Source of the DNA: HXMU1420-13 sp965601825
GTDB taxonomy: Bacteria > Bacteroidota > Rhodothermia > Balneolales > Balneolaceae
Direction: 5' to 3'
Assembly: GCA_965601825.1 (NCBI GenBank)
Contig: OZ271839.1
Coordinates: 2,108,001-2,172,000 of the forward strand
DNA: 64,000 nucleotides
This document shows, piece after piece, positions 8,146 through 16,537 of this stretch. The position numbers and the translations under genes were made by a program. Each line of letters starts with the position of its first letter. Positions within the stretch are counted from its first letter, which is position 1. Under the pieces are notes generated by a model. The model worked only from the letters and a program-made list of their open reading frames with translations. It was not told the DNA's origin and searched no databases.

Positions 8146-8855
8146 TTACTTTCAGCTTGAATTTCATTGAGCTTCCCTAAAGCCCTGTCTTTCAGGTTAT
8201 TAAATTGATCTTCAGGAATATGACCTGTAGTGAACTGCATGTACAGCCAAACGATGTATGTTGCCATCACATCTTCGTAGCAATAATGCTCAATCAAATC
8301 CAGCTCATTGCGTTTGAACATTTCGTACACCTGATTGCCTTCCCCGGTTTGTTTGAATGGGATTCCGATAAGCTGACCCAGATGTTTTAATTTCGGCCAA
8401 GAACTGGCGCCATAATTGCTGAATTCATCCACCAAATCAATGTTATGACGGCTGTATCGATATCTGATGTCATAATCACTCATTCGAACCGGCATTTGTA
8501 AACCATGTTTCATTGCCCGATAAGTGAGAACCGGTATATCAAATCCTTTTCCATTGTGATGAATCAGGCCGAAATCCTTATAAGTACCAATGGTTTCAAA
8601 TATTCGTTGAAGGCCAGCTTTTTCATCAGTTCCACTCCATGCAACTTTTTGCCGGGGTCCGCCGGTATTCTCAATCCATAAACCAACCCAGGAAACCATT
8701 CGATGATACATTGGCGGAAGAAATCCAGACTTGTTTCTAGCTAATTCTTCGCTGGCTTTTTCTAGAAGGACTTCTTCATCAGATTCCTGATCTTTTAAAA
8801 CAGTGCGAATAAATTCGATGTCGGGAATGGTTTCTAAATCGAAAATGAAAAACAT
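8142..8855 (-). CDS. Predicted 3'-5' exonuclease, PolB-type
   Basis: This 237-residue DEDD-superfamily exonuclease resembles the proofreading domain of family B polymerases (Pfam DNA_pol_B_exo2). Motif I is FDLETIPD at the N-terminus, motif II is HHNGKGFDIPVL, and motif III is YCYEDVMATY, so the acidic metal ligands are present. The ATG at 8855 puts motif I right after the start, as in relatives. An in-frame TTG at 8888 would add 11 residues of no obvious value. A role in DNA repair or nucleic-acid trimming follows from the family, and the substrate is not shown. Confidence 0.85.
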   Translation of the reverse strand: MFFIFDLETIPDIEFIRTVLKDQESDEEVLLEKASEELARNKSGFLPPMYHRMVSWVGLWIENTGGPRQKVAWSGTDEKAGLQRIFETIGTYKDFGLIHHNGKGFDIPVLTYRAMKHGLQMPVRMSDYDIRYRYSRHNIDLVDEFSNYGASSWPKLKHLGQLIGIPFKQTGEGNQVYEMFKRNELDLIEHYCYEDVMATYIVWLYMQFTTGHIPEDQFNNLKDRALGKLNEIQAESK

Positions 8856-8885
8856 GAGCCCTTGTTTTTGAAGAGTATAGGGAAT

Positions 8886-8925
8886 CAATTAAGAATTATT
8901 CAATTAAGAATTAAGAATTATTGAA
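8886..8925. repeat. Intergenic CAATTAAGAATT repeat cluster
   Basis: The 12-mer CAATTAAGAATT occurs at 8886-8897 and 8901-8912, followed by degenerate AAGAATTATTGAATT, in the divergent spacer between the exonuclease and alkB genes. The same 12-mer occurs twice more at 13397-13430, always between genes. Confidence 0.7.
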
Positions 8926-8955
8926 TTGGGGGTTCATGTATTTTACATTATCAAG

Positions 8956-10008
8956 ATGAAGGATCTTAAATATTTTGCAGCCTATATAAATCCGGTACTG
9001 GTAGCAGTAGGTCTTTGGTATGGCGGATTGCTTGCATGGGGAGCAGTAATTTTCTCTTTCGTCTTAATTCCAATTGTTGATCAGATTGGACCTATCGATA
9101 CATCCAATGTAAATGATGAAAAAAGGGCAGAACTACTCGGTAAAAGAATTTTTGACTGGTTGTTGTACTTAAATGTGCCTGTTGTTTATGCAATAGTTGG
9201 TTTCTTTATCTATCAGTTAAATACTACAGAAATGACAACTGCTCAGTTGATTGGGAATATTCTGTCAGTTGGAATTGTAATCGGATCTTGCGGTATCAAC
9301 GTGGCACATGAGCTTGGCCATAGAAAAGCGAGATATGAACAGATCCTAGGTCAATTATTACTGGTACCTGCTTTATATACTCATTTCTTTATTGAGCATA
9401 ATCAAGGTCATCATCGCTTTGTAGCTACGGATGAGGATTCAGCAAGTGCAAAAAAAGGGGAGTGGTTATTCTGGTTTTGGATAAAATCGTTGTATGGGAG
9501 TTATAAGAGCGCCTGGGAATTGGAGATCAAGCGACTTAAGAAATTCAAAATTCCATTCTGGAGCTTTAAGAATCAGATGTTTCAGTTTTCAATTGCTCAG
9601 ATTATCTATTTAAGTGTTGTTTTATACTTTTCTTCATGGATCGTTTTACTTGTAGTTTCCATTTCAGGACTTGTGGGCATTTTATTACTTGAAACCATCA
9701 ATTACCTCGAGCATTATGGTCTTAGGCGAAAGAAGCTTGATAATGGGAGGTATGAACGAGTTCGGCCTGTTCATTCATGGAATGCCAATTATCAATTCGG
9801 ACGCATTGTTTTGTATGAGCTGACTCGTCATTCAGATCATCATTATATCGCAAGTAAAAAGTATCAGGTACTTGATCATCATGAAGAAGCTCCGGAATTA
9901 CCATTTGGATATCCCATGATGATTTTGATTGCTCTTGTACCACCTTTGTGGTTTTATCTGATGGATAAGAGGATTCCAAAAAGTAGCTTGGAAGCTGCAA
10001 ATATTTAA
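8956..10008 (+). CDS. alkB: Alkane 1-monooxygenase (AlkB-type)
   Basis: This integral-membrane non-heme diiron hydroxylase oxidises terminal carbons of alkanes. It is 350 residues counted from the ATG at 8956. Eight-histidine ligand motifs are all present: HELGHRK (118-124), EHNQGHH (147-153), NYLEHYG (249-255) and LTRHSDHH (289-296). Several hydrophobic helices precede and separate them. A TTG at 8926 would extend the N-terminus by ten residues but is less like the family. Rubredoxin and rubredoxin reductase, its electron donors, are not encoded nearby. It is convergent with asparaginase, overlapping by 4 bp. Confidence 0.93.
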   Translation: MKDLKYFAAYINPVLVAVGLWYGGLLAWGAVIFSFVLIPIVDQIGPIDTSNVNDEKRAELLGKRIFDWLLYLNVPVVYAIVGFFIYQLNTTEMTTAQLIGNILSVGIVIGSCGINVAHELGHRKARYEQILGQLLLVPALYTHFFIEHNQGHHRFVATDEDSASAKKGEWLFWFWIKSLYGSYKSAWELEIKRLKKFKIPFWSFKNQMFQFSIAQIIYLSVVLYFSSWIVLLVVSISGLVGILLLETINYLEHYGLRRKKLDNGRYERVRPVHSWNANYQFGRIVLYELTRHSDHHYIASKKYQVLDHHEEAPELPFGYPMMILIALVPPLWFYLMDKRIPKSSLEAANI

Positions 10009-11000
10009 ATAGTCAATTCTCCAGCCAGATTTTTCTGGAATTCTCTTTCAATTATTTCTTTGTCATCATATTGAGCAAGTAGCCACATCATTTTAGTAAG
10101 TGATGCTTCCAGGGTCATATCACCACAGGAAATGGCACCTGCTTCGGCTACTTTTCTGCCGGATGGATATTTATTTAGATTCACTGCGTCGTGATCAGCT
10201 TGAGATACTACAGCTACAATAACGTCCTTTCTTGTGCATTGCTCCAGGAATGGAAGGATACTATAGATTCCTTTTGTTGGGATGTTTCCACTCCCAAAAC
10301 TTCGAACGATTATGGCGCGAAGTTTTGAAACATCCAGATTCATTAAGTAATCGGTATTTAAAGAAGGGAAGACCGTTAATACTAACAGTTCGTTGGAAAA
10401 AGTAGCTTCACTTTTGAAGGGATCGTCCCATGCAAATTTCTTATAGTTTGATTTTACTTCCAGACCGATAGTTGCCAAAGGCGGACGATTCGGACTTCCA
10501 AAAGCATCAAAATCTCCTATACTATGTTTCGTTGACCGGTTACCCCGAAACACATGATCATTAAAACAGATTGCAACTTCCTGGATATCTGATGTAGCAA
10601 TTTCGATGGCATTAATTAGATTTCTTCTAGCATCACTTCGAATTGCAATAAGCGGTACCTGACTTCCCGTGAATACGACTGGCTTTGTAAGGTTTTTTAG
10701 AGCAAATGATAAAGCAGAAGCTGTAAAAGCCATTGTATCCGTTCCATGAAGAATTACAAAACCATCATACTCATCATAATAGTCATTTATGCACTCTGCC
10801 AACTTTATCCAATGGGTATGATTTAGATCCGATGAATCTTCAAAAAATAATGGAATGGTATGAATTTCAGCCAGTTCTCCAAGTTGAGGAACTCGTTCTG
10901 TGAGTGTGTTCGACCAAGCTCCCGGATCGAGTTCTACACCATCACCTTTCGCACTCATCGCGATGGTGCCACCTGTTTGTATTAAGAGGATGTTTTTCAT
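10005..11000 (-). CDS. ansA: L-asparaginase, type I (cytoplasmic)
   Basis: This 331-residue enzyme hydrolyses L-asparagine to aspartate and ammonia. The N-terminal QTGGTIAM supplies the nucleophilic Thr and HGTDTM supplies the second catalytic Thr with its Asp. The C-terminal part carries GSGNIPTKG, as in the family. There is no signal peptide, so it is cytoplasmic. The start is the ATG at 11000. It stands alone, facing the repeat element and the EF-G gene. Some family members are glutamyl-tRNA amidotransferase D-like, but the length and motifs favour AnsA. Confidence 0.93.
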   Translation of the reverse strand: MKNILLIQTGGTIAMSAKGDGVELDPGAWSNTLTERVPQLGELAEIHTIPLFFEDSSDLNHTHWIKLAECINDYYDEYDGFVILHGTDTMAFTASALSFALKNLTKPVVFTGSQVPLIAIRSDARRNLINAIEIATSDIQEVAICFNDHVFRGNRSTKHSIGDFDAFGSPNRPPLATIGLEVKSNYKKFAWDDPFKSEATFSNELLVLTVFPSLNTDYLMNLDVSKLRAIIVRSFGSGNIPTKGIYSILPFLEQCTRKDVIVAVVSQADHDAVNLNKYPSGRKVAEAGAISCGDMTLEASLTKMMWLLAQYDDKEIIEREFQKNLAGELTI

Positions 11001-11127
11001 GTTGCTTCTTTGTCTCAGATGTTTAGCTTACGTCTTCACATTCGCTTCACGAATGTTCTGCATGTTCCTTGAAAAATCAAAGCGCTGTTTGTATCGCGCA
11101 CTTATTAAACACAGAGTTATTTAGTAA

Positions 11128-11229
11128 TTGTCATGCTGAACTTGATTCAGCATCTGTAGTGAGTGAATTGTTTGCACTTCCACAGATATTTCGACGATCA
11201 CAGATTCCGGATCGAGTCCGGAATGACAA
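11128..11229. repeat. Intergenic inverted palindromic repeat element, MITE-like
   Basis: Two related palindromic units face each other. The left unit (11128-11157) is TTGTCAT followed by GCTGAA-CTTGA-TTCAGC and ATCTGT. The right unit, read on the minus strand (11229-11200), is TTGTCAT followed by TCCGGA-CTCGA-TCCGGA and ATCTGT. Flanks match and the palindromic cores differ by compensating changes, which marks a mobile RNA- or cruciform-forming repeat family and not a gene. It occupies the spacer between ansA and the EF-G paralogue, which otherwise shows nothing except the SD before 11268. Confidence 0.75.
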
Positions 11230-11267
11230 CTTCGAAAACTCGCCAATTAACTTAATCGGAGGTTACC

Positions 11268-13394
11268 ATGAAAGTATACAATCCTACCCGCATTCGTAAT
11301 GTTGTGCTGTTGGGCCATTCAGGCTCCGGTAAAACAACATTAGCAGAAACAATGTTGTTTGAATCCGGAGCTATCAATAGACGCGGAACCATTGAAGACA
11401 AAAACACCACTTCAGACTATCATGATTTAGAAAAAGAGAAAGGGAAGTCGGTGTTTTCTTCGTTTATGAACCTTGATTGGCGAGGCCATAAAATTAATTT
11501 AATCGACACACCTGGTACCTCCGACTATATCGGCGAAGTGGTAGGAGCTTTAAAAGTTGCCGATACAGCCATCATGACGTTAAATGCTGAAAACGGGGTT
11601 GAAGTAGCTACAGATGCACTTTGGAAATATCTGCGCAAGTATGATATCCCAAGTATGTTTGTAGTAAATAAATTAGATAACGAACGTTCCGACTTCTGGA
11701 AAGCGGTAGAAGAATCGAAAGAGCATTTCGGTCGCGAAGTTACAGTTGTACAATATCCATATAGCGAAGGTGCAGACTTCCACGCAATAATTGATGTACT
11801 TCGAATGACGATGTATGAATTCCCTGAAGGTGGCGGAAAACCTGATAAACTACCGATTCCTGATTCAGAAAAAGAAAGAGCTGCACAATTACATCAAGAG
11901 TTGGTTGAAGTAATCGCCGAAAATGATGAAACCTTGATGGATATTTATTTCGAGCATGGAGAACTCGATGAGGAACAAATGCAGAAGGGTTTAAATCTAT
12001 CATTGATTAATGGAAACATTCATCCATTATTCTGTGCATGTGCATCTCGCAATATGGGAACAGGCCGAATCATGGGCTTTATTGATGATGTCGCACCAAA
12101 TCCATTAGAAGTTAGTCCACCAAAAACTGTAGATGGAGAGGATGTTGTTTTAGATGCTGATGGTAAGCCAATCATGTTCTTGTTCAAAACACATTCAGAA
12201 TCGCATGTTGGTGATTTGATTTATTTCAAAGTATATGGTGGTGATGTGAAAGCCGGAATGGATCTTCAGAATTCACGGAATTCCAATACTGTTCGATTGG
12301 GTAATTTATATCTCACTGAAGGTCACAAGCGTATCGAAATACCGGAAATTAAAACCGGTGATATAGGTGCAGTTGTAAAATTGAAAGACAGTGAAGTAAA
12401 TGACACACTTCATGAAAAAGGACATGATGTAACTCTTGATCCAATTCATTTCCCATCAACAGTTATCCGAACTTCGGTTAAACTGAAAAAAGAAGGAGAT
12501 GAAGACAAACTTGGTAATGCCTTGCATCAGATTCATCGAGAAGATCCTTCTGCGATCATTGAACATAGCCAGGAATTGAAGCAAATCATCATTCATGGAC
12601 AAGGCGAAGAGCATCTCAATACAATCGAGCATGCGTTAACGAATCGCTTTAAACTTGATGTTGAATTTGGCACTCCACGAATCCCTTATCGTGAAACTAT
12701 AACGGGTGATGTTCGAGTGAAATACAAGCATAAGAAACAATCCGGTGGAGCTGGTCAATATGGTGAGGTTCACTTGTTGATTGAACCATATCAGGAAGGC
12801 AAAGCAATGCCTGATGATATCAAGGTTCGAAAAACAGAAGAGCATGAACTACCATGGGGCGGAAAGCTCGTATTCCAGAACTGTATAGTTGGTGGAGTGA
12901 TTGATAATCGCTTTATGCCGGCAATTGTTAAGGGTATCATGGAAAAAATGGAAAATGGTCCGATGAGTGGATGCCGTGCTCGTGATATTCGTGTATCTGT
13001 TTATGATGGATCCATGCACTCTGTGGATTCCAATGAAGCTGCATTCAAAACGGCAGCACGCATGGCATTCCGTAACGGATTCCTGGATGCGAATCCTCAA
13101 TTACTTGAACCTGTATATGAAATCACGGTTACAGTACCCGCTGATTACATGGGGGATGTGATGAGTGATCTTGGAACTCGTCGTGGTCAGATTCAGGGCA
13201 TGGACTCTGAAGGTGCACTTCAGCAGATTAAGGCTCACGTTCCTTTAGAGGAGCTAGATCATTATTCAACGAGGCTGAAGTCGATGACACAGGGTAGCGC
13301 TACTTATACGCGCGAATACAGCCATTATGCAGCTGTACCGTTTGAGATTCAGGAACGAGTGATTCAGGAAAACCTGGAGTTGGAAGAAGCATAG
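11268..13394 (+). CDS. EF-G paralogue (FusA2-type translation GTPase)
   Basis: This five-domain elongation factor G-like GTPase has 708 residues. The P-loop is GHSGSGKT (16-23), G3 is DTPGT (80-84) and G4 is NKLD (134-137). Domains II-V follow, with GEGEEHL-like and GSMHSVDSNE-type EF-G signatures. The switch I RGIT of true EF-G is replaced by KGKS (58-61), and the catalytic His after DTPG is Thr84. Both changes occur in the EF-G-II or FusA2-like group, whose members often hydrolyse GTP poorly. A strong SD (CGGAGG at about 11257-11262) precedes the ATG. It is unlikely to be the main EF-G because str-operon genes are absent. Confidence 0.9.
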   Translation: MKVYNPTRIRNVVLLGHSGSGKTTLAETMLFESGAINRRGTIEDKNTTSDYHDLEKEKGKSVFSSFMNLDWRGHKINLIDTPGTSDYIGEVVGALKVADTAIMTLNAENGVEVATDALWKYLRKYDIPSMFVVNKLDNERSDFWKAVEESKEHFGREVTVVQYPYSEGADFHAIIDVLRMTMYEFPEGGGKPDKLPIPDSEKERAAQLHQELVEVIAENDETLMDIYFEHGELDEEQMQKGLNLSLINGNIHPLFCACASRNMGTGRIMGFIDDVAPNPLEVSPPKTVDGEDVVLDADGKPIMFLFKTHSESHVGDLIYFKVYGGDVKAGMDLQNSRNSNTVRLGNLYLTEGHKRIEIPEIKTGDIGAVVKLKDSEVNDTLHEKGHDVTLDPIHFPSTVIRTSVKLKKEGDEDKLGNALHQIHREDPSAIIEHSQELKQIIIHGQGEEHLNTIEHALTNRFKLDVEFGTPRIPYRETITGDVRVKYKHKKQSGGAGQYGEVHLLIEPYQEGKAMPDDIKVRKTEEHELPWGGKLVFQNCIVGGVIDNRFMPAIVKGIMEKMENGPMSGCRARDIRVSVYDGSMHSVDSNEAAFKTAARMAFRNGFLDANPQLLEPVYEITVTVPADYMGDVMSDLGTRRGQIQGMDSEGALQQIKAHVPLEELDHYSTRLKSMTQGSATYTREYSHYAAVPFEIQERVIQENLELEEA

Positions 13395-13396
13395 GT

Positions 13397-13430
13397 CAAT
13401 TAAGAATTGATCAATTATCAATTAAGAATT
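13397..13430. repeat. Intergenic CAATTAAGAATT repeat pair
   Basis: The 12-mer CAATTAAGAATT occurs at 13397-13408 and 13419-13430, separated by GATCAATTAT, between the EF-G stop and its terminator. It is the same unit as at 8886-8912. Confidence 0.7.
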
Positions 13431-13462
13431 AGGCGAGGGGCGAAAGCTTTCTCGCCTTTTTT
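13431..13462 (+). terminator. Intrinsic terminator of the EF-G paralogue
   Basis: AGGCGAG (13431-13437) pairs with CTCGCCT (13451-13457) around a 13-base loop, and six T residues (13457-13462) follow. The T-tract reaches the stop of the convergent gene. Confidence 0.85.
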
Positions 13463-14093
13463 ATTGGATTATTATTGGTGATTTACTTTTTGCCAGATTT
13501 CTAACCATCCAATCTGCTACATCACTTCTTCGAATAGTAGAGAAAAGCGTGTACTTATTTGAGGATTTGGCTTTCCCTGTTGGCTTGCCAGGAATCAAAG
13601 TGACTGGACGAACGGTGATAAAATCAATTTCGGCATCGCCAATCAGTCTTTCAGCCTTTTCTAAATCTTGATAGGCTACTCCAATATTTCCAAATGAAAT
13701 CATTTTCTTGATGATAGGAGTGCAGTATTCTCGACTTTTACCAACTCCTGCTGCACTAATCCAGATCAGTCGAATATTTTTTTTCGATTTAGATGCCTTA
13801 ATAATGTTACCAGTTACTGTTTCGACCAGATTTGAGGGTGAAAGTATTTTAGACCACGGAATTACATTTGCTCTTCGAATACCTACACAAGAAATAATGG
13901 TCATATCATCTTTTATGATCGAATCAACGAATATCGGGTCAGTTACTTTACCTTTGATCATTTCAACGCCAACCGGCGCTTTGTAGGTTGAACTCTGACG
14001 AATTATTGCAGTGACATCCAACTCTTTTTGATGAGCCAGTTTCACAACCCATTGACCAATTCCTCCCGATGCACCTAAAACTAGAATCTTCAA
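13461..14093 (-). CDS. NAD(P)-binding Rossmann-fold oxidoreductase (NmrA/SDR-like)
   Basis: This 210-residue atypical short-chain dehydrogenase-like protein has an N-terminal dinucleotide motif GASGGIGQWV (8-17), an SDR-type central segment with WISAAGVG, and VRPVTLIPG near the C-terminus, typical of the NAD(P)H-binding (NmrA-like) group. There is no clear YxxxK catalytic pair, so it may be a redox sensor or a reductase of unknown substrate. The start is a TTG at 14093, which overlaps the TGA of the upstream gene, so they are probably translationally coupled. Confidence 0.8.
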   Translation of the reverse strand: MKILVLGASGGIGQWVVKLAHQKELDVTAIIRQSSTYKAPVGVEMIKGKVTDPIFVDSIIKDDMTIISCVGIRRANVIPWSKILSPSNLVETVTGNIIKASKSKKNIRLIWISAAGVGKSREYCTPIIKKMISFGNIGVAYQDLEKAERLIGDAEIDFITVRPVTLIPGKPTGKAKSSNKYTLFSTIRRSDVADWMVRNLAKSKSPIIIQ

Positions 14094-14812
14094 AGTTCTT
14101 TTACTCGAATGTTCCTGAAAGCAATCATATCACCGTGATCTTGGAGACTAATATGGCCTTTTTGGGTTTTACCCCAATTTGGGAAATTAAACCACTGGCT
14201 GGCTTGATAAGTGGAATCGTATTCTGCTGAATTTCGATCAAATTCTAGAACTAGTTCGTCGTTTAACCAGTGTTCCGTTTTTCCATCATCAACTTTGATG
14301 CGAACCCTGTTCCATTCACCTACTGGATGCAAAGTTTTGGGGCCAGCAGGATAGAGAGCAAATACAGAGGCTGTTAATTGAAATTCACGAACTGTGTTTG
14401 AAAAATGATCATCATCTAAAATCTGGAATTCATGACCAGTGAAATAATCCATGGCACTGTTAGAGTCTTCCACCACGTGATACATTATACCGCTATTACC
14501 ACCTTCACTATTCCTAAACTCGAGTTCAAGTTCAAAGTTTTCGAATTGTTCAACGGTCATTAAAGATTCGTCGAAACCGGTATTGATTCCGGGACCATTG
14601 CCCTCTCTGGAAACTATAATCATACCATTTTCTATTTCCCATTTCTGTGAAATGGAATCAGCATCAGAACCATACATTTTCCAGCCATTGAAAGTCTCTC
14701 CATCAAAAAGGGTAGTCCAGCCAGTATTAGATGGTTGATTTTGCTTATCACAACCGATTAATAGAAAAATGACTGTGATAAGAAGTTGTAAGGATCGATT
14801 GAAATTTTTCAT
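14090..14812 (-). CDS. Lipoprotein with 3-keto-disaccharide hydrolase (DUF1080) domain
   Basis: This 240-residue exported protein has a lipobox (LLIGC, Cys about residue 21) after a basic start, counted from the ATG at 14812. The DUF1080 (PF06439) jelly-roll domain spans the rest. It opens with WTTLFDGETFNGWKMYG, continues through NSGIMYHV and EWNRVRI, and ends with GHISLQDHGDMIAFRNIRVKEL, the family hallmark. Members cleave 3-keto-glycosides, but no partner dehydrogenase is adjacent. A TTG at 14833 would add seven residues ahead of the signal peptide and is less likely. Confidence 0.88.
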   Translation of the reverse strand: MKNFNRSLQLLITVIFLLIGCDKQNQPSNTGWTTLFDGETFNGWKMYGSDADSISQKWEIENGMIIVSREGNGPGINTGFDESLMTVEQFENFELELEFRNSEGGNSGIMYHVVEDSNSAMDYFTGHEFQILDDDHFSNTVREFQLTASVFALYPAGPKTLHPVGEWNRVRIKVDDGKTEHWLNDELVLEFDRNSAEYDSTYQASQWFNFPNWGKTQKGHISLQDHGDMIAFRNIRVKEL

Positions 14813-14851
14813 GATGTGAGAGTATCGAATCAAATATGATTAATCAAACAA

Positions 14852-15508
14852 TTATGAGTTCTTCCCTACAATTACGGCGAACTCGGGGATAATCATTTCA
14901 TCTAAAACTTCAGTTTTAGGTTCCAATTCATGAATGATTTTAATTAACTCAATACCATGATTATTAAAAGCTCTCTCTAAGTCCTCTATTTCAAAATAAT
15001 TGAAATTGAATTTAGTGGAAGGATACTTCTGAAGGCAGCATTTTGGTCTAAAACTAATGGCAAGTAATCCGTTATTTTTCAAAACTCGAAGACATTCATC
15101 AAGTGCTTGTTTTAAATCATCCCAGAAATAAATTGTATTAACAGTAAAAATCTTATCAACAATACCTTTTGGAAATGGCAGTGAATGAATATCACCGGTT
15201 ATAAAATTCACTTCGCCTGAATCAACTAATTGTCGATTGTTCTTTATAGCTAATTCTACCATATCAGCGGAGTAATCTAAGCCAGTGTAATTTACACCTT
15301 TTGCACTGTTAACTATGATTGGAGCAAAAGCTCCATTAGCCATACCAATTTCAAGAATGGATTCATTTGATTTGATATCAAGTAAGTCAATGGTTTTGAG
15401 ATTCATCAATTGATTACTCTCATTCATCTTATCAGCAACCTCGATACCAAAATCTCCATTTGGTTTTCGTAACTGTGAGGAGACTTCTCTTAAAAAACTA
15501 TCGTCCAA
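14852..15508 (-). CDS. Class I SAM-dependent methyltransferase
   Basis: This 218-residue methyltransferase of the Methyltransf_11/25 type contains motif I LEIGMANGAFAP (about 51-62), the acidic end of strand 2 in GLDYSADM, the GDIHSLPFP motif and a post-motif region with LRVLKNNG. The only start in frame after the upstream TAA is a TTG at 15508. The N-terminal QLRKPNGDFG segment reads like relatives, supporting that long form. The substrate cannot be deduced. It has an 18-39 bp gap to the DUF1080 gene and may share its transcript. Confidence 0.85.
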   Translation of the reverse strand: MDDSFLREVSSQLRKPNGDFGIEVADKMNESNQLMNLKTIDLLDIKSNESILEIGMANGAFAPIIVNSAKGVNYTGLDYSADMVELAIKNNRQLVDSGEVNFITGDIHSLPFPKGIVDKIFTVNTIYFWDDLKQALDECLRVLKNNGLLAISFRPKCCLQKYPSTKFNFNYFEIEDLERAFNNHGIELIKIIHELEPKTEVLDEMIIPEFAVIVGKNS

Positions 15509-15633
15509 AGCTATTTACTCAGTTAAGTGACAGGCTAATATTAATCATTTCTATGAAAGATTAATCGCTCCTAATATGCGTTAAACAAATACGTTAGTAA
15601 ATTTAGAAAGCTTTAGGAAGTGACTTATTTAAA

Positions 15634-15993
15634 ATGAAAATGTTAGCACTAGTTGTTGTCTATTTAGTTGGATTAAATACGCCAATTTCGACAAATGCTC
15701 AGGTTATTGATGGCACCTGGAATGCCTATATCCAGACCATAGAAGGTAAGGTTGAAATTATCTATCAATTTCAGACTGAAGGTGATAAACTGACGGGTTC
15801 AGTAATTACTCCTCAAGGTGCATATCTCATTTCTGATGGTTCGGTAAATGGCAGTACCATCTCTTACGTTATCGAGTACGGTGAGATGAAAGTTTTCTAT
15901 ACCGGATACTATTTAAGAGAGCAGCTTTTAATAAGTGCAAGTTTTCAAGGTAATACTGATCAGATTACACTTAATAGAGTAAAGGACGACTAG
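15634..15993 (+). CDS. Small secreted protein, lipocalin-like pattern
   Basis: This 119-residue protein starts with a signal peptide (hydrophobic to about residue 22, likely cleavage after NA in STNAQ). The mature part has repeated short beta-strand patterns with GTWNAYI, GDKLTGSV and a GSVNGSTISYVI strand, a spacing seen in small lipocalin-like and DUF-type secreted proteins in Bacteroidota. Function is unknown. It is a single-gene unit, with a strong terminator 14 bp beyond its stop. Confidence 0.75.
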   Translation: MKMLALVVVYLVGLNTPISTNAQVIDGTWNAYIQTIEGKVEIIYQFQTEGDKLTGSVITPQGAYLISDGSVNGSTISYVIEYGEMKVFYTGYYLREQLLISASFQGNTDQITLNRVKDD

Positions 15994-16007
15994 TTGAACA
16001 TCTCTAA

Positions 16008-16035
16008 AGCTCAATTTATTGATTGAGCTTTTTTT
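16008..16035 (+). terminator. Intrinsic terminator of the small secreted-protein gene
   Basis: AGCTCAAT (16008-16015) pairs perfectly with ATTGAGCT (16022-16029) around TTATTG, followed by a run of seven T residues to 16035. Confidence 0.9.
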
Positions 16036-16195
16036 ATCTCCTCTTTCTCCTTAAAGAATCTTAAGAATAGAGCCTTTTTTAGAAGGAAATCAGTGATTTA
16101 TTATGAAGTTCTATTCTAGATTAACAGCCCTTAATCTACAGTCTTAAAAGGGATTCATAGTTTGTGAACAGATTAAAAAAGCAAACTATCCATCC

Positions 16196-16537
16196 ATGAA
16201 AATTTTAAGAGTAGCAATATTATCGCTGTTGACATTTGTTCTCGCAGATGTGGCGAATGCTCAGATGAGTAATGTGCTTGGATACGTTAAAATTCAGACT
16301 CCCGTCACTTTTTTTGAAGCATCAAATGATATAGAGATTGACAAAAGTCTTTTAGTAAAAATCTCTACCGATAATGGTGAGTTAGCTTCAGATATAGAAA
16401 CGGAGATTGAAGAGGAATTAAAATCAGAGGTAAAGATTCTTGATAGATTTGAATTACGAAACGAAGAGTATTTCAATCGCAAACCAATAATCTTACTTCA
16501 AAATGCAAGAGTGAAGCCAAGTGTTTACTCTGACTAA
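16196..16537 (+). CDS. Small secreted protein of unknown function
   Basis: This 113-residue protein begins with a clear signal peptide (MKILRVAILSLLTFVL, cleavage near ANAQ at about 22-23). The mature region is acidic, with an EIEEELKSE helix and FELRNEEYF. I do not recognise a family. It is bounded upstream by a terminator at 16035 and downstream by a structured gene-free region, so it is probably monocistronic. There is no SD before the ATG. Confidence 0.6.
   Translation: MKILRVAILSLLTFVLADVANAQMSNVLGYVKIQTPVTFFEASNDIEIDKSLLVKISTDNGELASDIETEIEEELKSEVKILDRFELRNEEYFNRKPIILLQNARVKPSVYSD

Noticed and set aside
11069..11299. 76-codon plus-strand frame covering the repeat element
   Set aside because: It runs across palindromic repeat units and into the EF-G start; the translation carries the repeat-derived stretch and no domain.
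15576..15586. 11-mer ATGCGTTAAAC also found at 54115-54125
   Set aside because: Identical 11-mers are expected many times by chance in 64 kb, and the two contexts are otherwise unlike.
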